Shown here in pieces: positions 30,809 through 33,843 of a DNA stretch of 33,843 nt. The stretch comes from Betaproteobacteria bacterium (GTDB lineage Bacteria > Pseudomonadota > Gammaproteobacteria > Burkholderiales > SG8-39). The stretch lies in contig JAJDOG010000053.1 of NCBI GenBank assembly GCA_022340285.1, positions 1 through 33,843 on the forward strand, in the 5' to 3' direction. The position numbers were made by a program, and so were the translations under genes. Numbering within the stretch: position 1 is the first letter of the stretch; every line of letters starts with the position of its first letter. The notes below the pieces were generated by a model, which saw only the letters and a list, made by a program, of their open reading frames with translations, was not told where the DNA came from and ran no database searches.

Positions 30809-31732
30809 CTACCGGAGTCCCGGCATGTCGAAACCCACGTCGCCGAGCTCCCTGATCATTTGCACCTGTTGCTCTGGCGTCAGCTCGACGAGAGGCGGCC
30901 GAACCGTCATCCACTCGGCGTCCGCCGCGAAGTGCGCAATCGTCGCCTTCAGCGCGGGGATCATCGAAACCTGCGACTGCAGGACCTTGCGCACCACATC
31001 GATCGAGGCTTGTAGCGCTTCCGCTTCGGGAGTTTTCCAGCCCTTGTACGCCTTGTCGATGCCGTGCGGATTGACGTTCGCGCCGGCGGTGATGCAGCCC
31101 ACGCCCCCCGCGCGCATGTTGCGAAGCAGAAAGACCTCGCTCCCCGCGAACACCTCGAAGCCCTGGGCGGCAAACGCATCGAGCACCGCCTTGGTGTTCG
31201 ACCAGTCGCCCGACGAGTCCTTGATGCCGGCGACTATCTTCGGATAGCGCTTGAGCAGGCGCTCGATCAGTCCGAGCGTGATCGGCACCTGCGCAACCGG
31301 TGGGATGTGATAGAGATAGACCTGTAGCCGTTCGTCGGCGACGCGCTCGATCACCTCCGAGAAGTTGCGAAACAATCCCTCGTCCGGAACCCCCTTGTAA
31401 TAGAAGGGCGGCAGCATCAGCGCACCCGCGCAGCCGAGCTTGACCGCGTGCGCCGTGAGGCGCACCGAGTCGGTGAGCGCCGAGCATCCGGTTCCCGGCA
31501 TGAGCTTTTCGGCCGGCACGCCCGCCTGCACCAGCTCTTCGAGCAGCATCATCCGCTCCTCGGCGGACAGGGAATTCGCCTCGCTGTTGGTGCCGAACAC
31601 CGCCAGCCCCGAGCAGCCGTGCTCGAGGAGCCACTTGCAATGGCGCACGAAGCGCTTCGTGTCGGGTGCCAGATCGCGTGTGAACGGTGTCACCACCGGC
31701 GCGAGCACCCCTCTCAATCTTTTAATAGCCAT
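30809..31732 (-). CDS. Dihydrodipicolinate synthase/N-acetylneuraminate lyase family enzyme
   Basis: This is a 307-residue TIM-barrel class I aldolase/dehydratase. The Schiff-base lysine is K171 in AGIKDSSGD and the catalytic tyrosine is Y141 in YLYHIP. The substrate loop reads GTNSE (residues 47-51), where DapA has GTTGE, so a DapA role is unlikely. Such enzymes with IlvD/Edd neighbours act on 2-keto-3-deoxy sugar acids, for example as 2-keto-3-deoxy-L-arabinonate dehydratase or KDG aldolase. The IlvD/Edd dehydratase gene is the next upstream gene in the same direction, with a dispersed repeat between them. The substrate is inferred. Confidence 0.87.
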   Translation of the reverse strand: MAIKRLRGVLAPVVTPFTRDLAPDTKRFVRHCKWLLEHGCSGLAVFGTNSEANSLSAEERMMLLEELVQAGVPAEKLMPGTGCSALTDSVRLTAHAVKLGCAGALMLPPFYYKGVPDEGLFRNFSEVIERVADERLQVYLYHIPPVAQVPITLGLIERLLKRYPKIVAGIKDSSGDWSNTKAVLDAFAAQGFEVFAGSEVFLLRNMRAGGVGCITAGANVNPHGIDKAYKGWKTPEAEALQASIDVVRKVLQSQVSMIPALKATIAHFAADAEWMTVRPPLVELTPEQQVQMIRELGDVGFDMPGLR

Positions 31733-31768
31733 ATTTCTTCCTTCCGACTTGACAGAACTTTGCGGTCT

Positions 31769-31816
31769 TAGCGGGAAGGAGGGTAACGGGAGGGAACCAG
31801 CCGGTTCCCTCCTGTT
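31769..31816 (-). repeat. Palindromic dispersed element, copy B
   Basis: These 48 bases are the reverse complement of 10468-10515 with one difference. The hairpin is 14 bp with a G-T wobble in RNA (AACGGGAGGGAACC at 31785-31798, loop AGCC, then GGTTCCCTCCTGTT). It lies between the dehydratase and lyase genes and could attenuate or protect the mRNA between them. Confidence 0.9.
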
Positions 31817-31843
31817 GGTAACCTTCCGCCTTCTCCGCTTGCG

Positions 31844-33571
31844 TCACTCCGGCCCCCGCACCCCTCCGGACTTGCGGAGGAAATCAAAATCACAGCCTTC
31901 GTCAGCTTGGAGGACGTGATCCATGTAGAGGCGCGCATAGCCGCGTGCGGGCGGCGGAACGGGCGGCTGCCACGCTGCGCGGCGTTTTGCGAGCTCGCGA
32001 TCGTCCACGAGGAGATCGATCCGGCGGTCGCGCACCGACAGCCGGATGCGATCGCCGTTGCGCACCAGCGCCAAAGGTCCGCCGATCGCTGCCTCCGGCG
32101 TCACGTGAAGCACGATCGTGCCGTACGCAGTGCCGCTCATACGCGCATCGGAGATGCGCACCATGTCCTTCGCTCCGGCGCGCGCAAGTCGCGCCGGGAT
32201 CGGCAGGTAGCCGGCCTCGGGCATGGCGACGCCGCTGCGCGGGCCGGCGTTTTGCAGCACGAGAAAGTCGTCGGCCGTCACGTCGAGCTCCGCGGAATCG
32301 ACGCGGGCGGCAAGATCTTCGAGCGATTCGAACACGACTGCTCGCCCTTCGCGCTCGAAGAGTTTGGGATCCGCGGCCGACCGCTTGAGGATCGCGCCCT
32401 GCGGCGCAAGGCTGCCGAAGAGAGCGACCAGGCCACCCTGCTTCTGAAAGGGGTCGGACATCGGGCGCACGATCTCCCGATCGACGTAGGCGAGCGGCGC
32501 CGCGATCCGCTCTCCGAGCGTTTCGCCGGTAACGGTCCGGCAGTCGAGATGGAGCAAGTCCTTCAGCTCGCGCAGCACGGCGCCGATCCCCCCGGCGGAA
32601 TAGAGATCCGACATGTAGTGCTGCCCGGTGGGCTTGAGATCGACCAGGACCGGAGTCGAATCCGAGAGCTCGTTCAACCGCGCGAGCGGAATTCGCACGC
32701 CGACCCGGCCTGCGATCGCAGTGAGGTGCACGATGGCATTCGTCGAGCCACCGATCGCGAGCATCACGCGCAGCGCGTTCTCGAGCGATCTCTCGGTGAT
32801 GACGTCACTCGGGCGCACGGGCGCTAGGGCAAGCGCGACTGCCTGACGTCCGCTTGCTTCCGCCGCCCGCAAGCGGTCGGCGTGCACGGCCGGAATCGCG
32901 GCAGTGCCGGGTAGAGCCATGCCGAGGGCTTCCGCGATCGACGCCATCGTGCTTGCGGTGCCCATGACCGCGCACGTCCCGGCAGTGGTGGCGAGATTGC
33001 CCTCGACCTCCTCGATCTGCCGTGCATCGATCGTCCCCGCGCGATACATCGCCCAGAATCGCCGGCAGTCCGTGCACGCACCGAGCCGCTCGCCCTGCCA
33101 TCGGGTCGGCATCATCGGCCCGGCGAGAAGCTGCACCGCGGGCACGTCCGCCGAGGCGGCGCCCATCAACTGCGCGGGCACGGTCTTGTCGCATCCGCCG
33201 ACGAGCACCGCGGCGTCCATCGGCTGCGCGCGGATCATCTCCTCCACGTCGATCGACATGAGATTGCGGAACATCATGCTGGTCGGATGCAGGAACACCT
33301 CGCCGAGCGAGACGGTCGGGAACTGGACCGGCAGACCGCCCGCCGCGATCACGCCACGCTTCACGGCGTCGATCAGCTCGGGGAAGTGCCGATGGCAGTT
33401 GTTGAAACCGCTTGCGGAGTCCGCGATGCCGACGACCGGCCGCGCGAGCATCTCGCGCGAGTAGCCCATCGAGCGCGCGAAGGAACGGCGCAGATAGAGG
33501 GAAAAATCCGCGTCGCCGTAGTTCGTCAGGCCGCGGGCAAGCCCCCGCGGCGGCGTTCGCTCATCGGCCAT
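31844..33571 (-). CDS. IlvD/Edd-family sugar-acid dehydratase, L-arabinonate dehydratase-like
   Basis: This 575-residue protein has the [2Fe-2S] ligands and catalytic residues of Rhizobium L-arabinonate dehydratase, nearly at the same numbers: C59 in FNNCHRH, C127 and K129 in GGCDKTVP, C200 in GTCAVMGTASTM, and S479 in DARMSGTAYG as the likely catalytic base. The family removes water from an aldonic acid or dihydroxy acid to give a 2-keto-3-deoxy acid. Strong residue matching and the adjoining lyase favour a sugar acid over branched-chain amino acid synthesis. The ATG is at 33569-33571. Exact sugar specificity cannot be read from the sequence. Confidence 0.92.
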   Translation of the reverse strand: MADERTPPRGLARGLTNYGDADFSLYLRRSFARSMGYSREMLARPVVGIADSASGFNNCHRHFPELIDAVKRGVIAAGGLPVQFPTVSLGEVFLHPTSMMFRNLMSIDVEEMIRAQPMDAAVLVGGCDKTVPAQLMGAASADVPAVQLLAGPMMPTRWQGERLGACTDCRRFWAMYRAGTIDARQIEEVEGNLATTAGTCAVMGTASTMASIAEALGMALPGTAAIPAVHADRLRAAEASGRQAVALALAPVRPSDVITERSLENALRVMLAIGGSTNAIVHLTAIAGRVGVRIPLARLNELSDSTPVLVDLKPTGQHYMSDLYSAGGIGAVLRELKDLLHLDCRTVTGETLGERIAAPLAYVDREIVRPMSDPFQKQGGLVALFGSLAPQGAILKRSAADPKLFEREGRAVVFESLEDLAARVDSAELDVTADDFLVLQNAGPRSGVAMPEAGYLPIPARLARAGAKDMVRISDARMSGTAYGTIVLHVTPEAAIGGPLALVRNGDRIRLSVRDRRIDLLVDDRELAKRRAAWQPPVPPPARGYARLYMDHVLQADEGCDFDFLRKSGGVRGPE

Positions 33572-33623
33572 TAGCGGATTCTAGGCGGTTCTGCGGGATT
33601 GGAGACGGGACAGGCAGCACTTT

Positions 33624-33737
33624 CCCCTCCTCTCCGAGGAGGGGTGTCGCCGAAGGCGACGGGGTGGTGTATTGAGCGGATTCAACGTTCGAACCACCCC
33701 GCCCGCTTCGCGGGCACCCCTCCTTGAAAAGGAGGGG
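33624..33737. repeat. Paired REP-like elements in inverted orientation
   Basis: A left module (33624-33668) has the hairpin CCCCTCCTCTCCGAGGAGGGG, then TCGCC-GAA-GGCGA, then GGGGTGGT. A right module (33693-33737) is its inverse, with ACCACCCC, then CCCGC-TTC-GCGGG, then CCCCTCCTTGAAAAGGAGGGG. About 24 bases separate them. The module at 10566-10611 has the same structure. It sits between the tail of an unknown gene and the dehydratase gene. Confidence 0.88.
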
Positions 33738-33750
33738 AGAGACTTCTTGG

Positions 33751-33843
33751 TCAACCCCAGATCGCGCGCGCAGCGTCGACGCACAGCTTGAGCTTCGCGC
33801 GCTCGTCGGCCTCGGTGACGGGATTGCCGCCCATCGTGCTCGC
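33751..33843 (-). CDS. C-terminal end of an unidentified gene (cut by window edge)
   Basis: The frame is open from the window edge to TGA at 33751-33753, giving 30 residues that end LKLCVDAARAIWG after GGNPVTEADERAKLK. It is in the same direction as the dehydratase gene and separated from it by the paired repeat. The tail is helical. I do not recognise the family from so short a piece; the coding frame is supported by GC-rich third positions and by the position. Confidence 0.5.
   Translation of the reverse strand, partial: ASTMGGNPVTEADERAKLKLCVDAARAIWG

Overview
The window looks like a chromosomal segment of a high-GC betaproteobacterium, probably near the Burkholderiales/Rhodocyclales. The reasons are the very GC-rich coding sequence, families common in that class (a BPSS1780-type membrane protein, DUF3301, two-haem cytochromes of the c5 type) and a 4-hydroxybenzoyl-CoA reductase like that of the anaerobic aromatic degrader Thauera. 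No tRNA, rRNA, CRISPR array, phage gene or transposase was seen.

Layout. 1-2732 (minus): a housekeeping/lipid block with the start of a ferredoxin-NADP reductase, a DUF3301 protein, a MaoC-type hydratase, a short-chain dehydrogenase and a secreted ankyrin-repeat protein. 2961-10398 (plus): a BPSS1780 membrane protein, then a tight run RDD - SpoIIM-like - DUF4129 - DUF4350 - MoxR ATPase - DUF58, with overlapping starts and stops from RDD onward. This is the widespread MoxR/DUF58 envelope module. 10399-10647 holds dispersed palindromic repeats. 10648-11732 is an LrgA/LrgB (CidA/CidB) pair, and 11796-15032 is a very large STAND-type regulator with a C-terminal SARP-like DNA-binding and BTAD region. 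15298-16149 encodes a lipoprotein. 16320-17381 (minus) encodes a two-haem cytochrome c fused to a C-terminal Met/His-containing beta domain, with an FNR-like box upstream.

17724-20446 (plus) is the most interesting part: four overlapping genes for a degenerate nucleotidyltransferase, a TIGR04222-type membrane protein ending in a Cys/Gly-rich tail, a DUF692 (MNIO-family) iron enzyme and an 87-residue helical protein. DUF692 enzymes act on cysteines of peptide substrates, so this resembles a compact peptide-modification system in which the substrate may be the tail of a membrane protein.

20443-25745 (minus) is a catabolic block: an FAD/NAD(P) monooxygenase-like flavoprotein and the three subunits of a 4-hydroxybenzoyl-CoA reductase-type molybdenum enzyme, with a good promoter and two inverted repeats upstream. 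Divergent from it are an ADHFE1-like hydroxyacid-oxoacid transhydrogenase, a PhnD-rhodanese fusion and a 3-hydroxyacyl-CoA dehydrogenase. 29699-33843 (minus) holds a secreted beta protein, a two-helix K+ channel, a dihydrodipicolinate-synthase-family lyase, an IlvD/Edd dehydratase with the residues of L-arabinonate dehydratase, and the tail of an unidentified gene. The lyase and dehydratase suggest sugar-acid catabolism. Repeats related to those at 10.4-10.6 kb flank the dehydratase gene.
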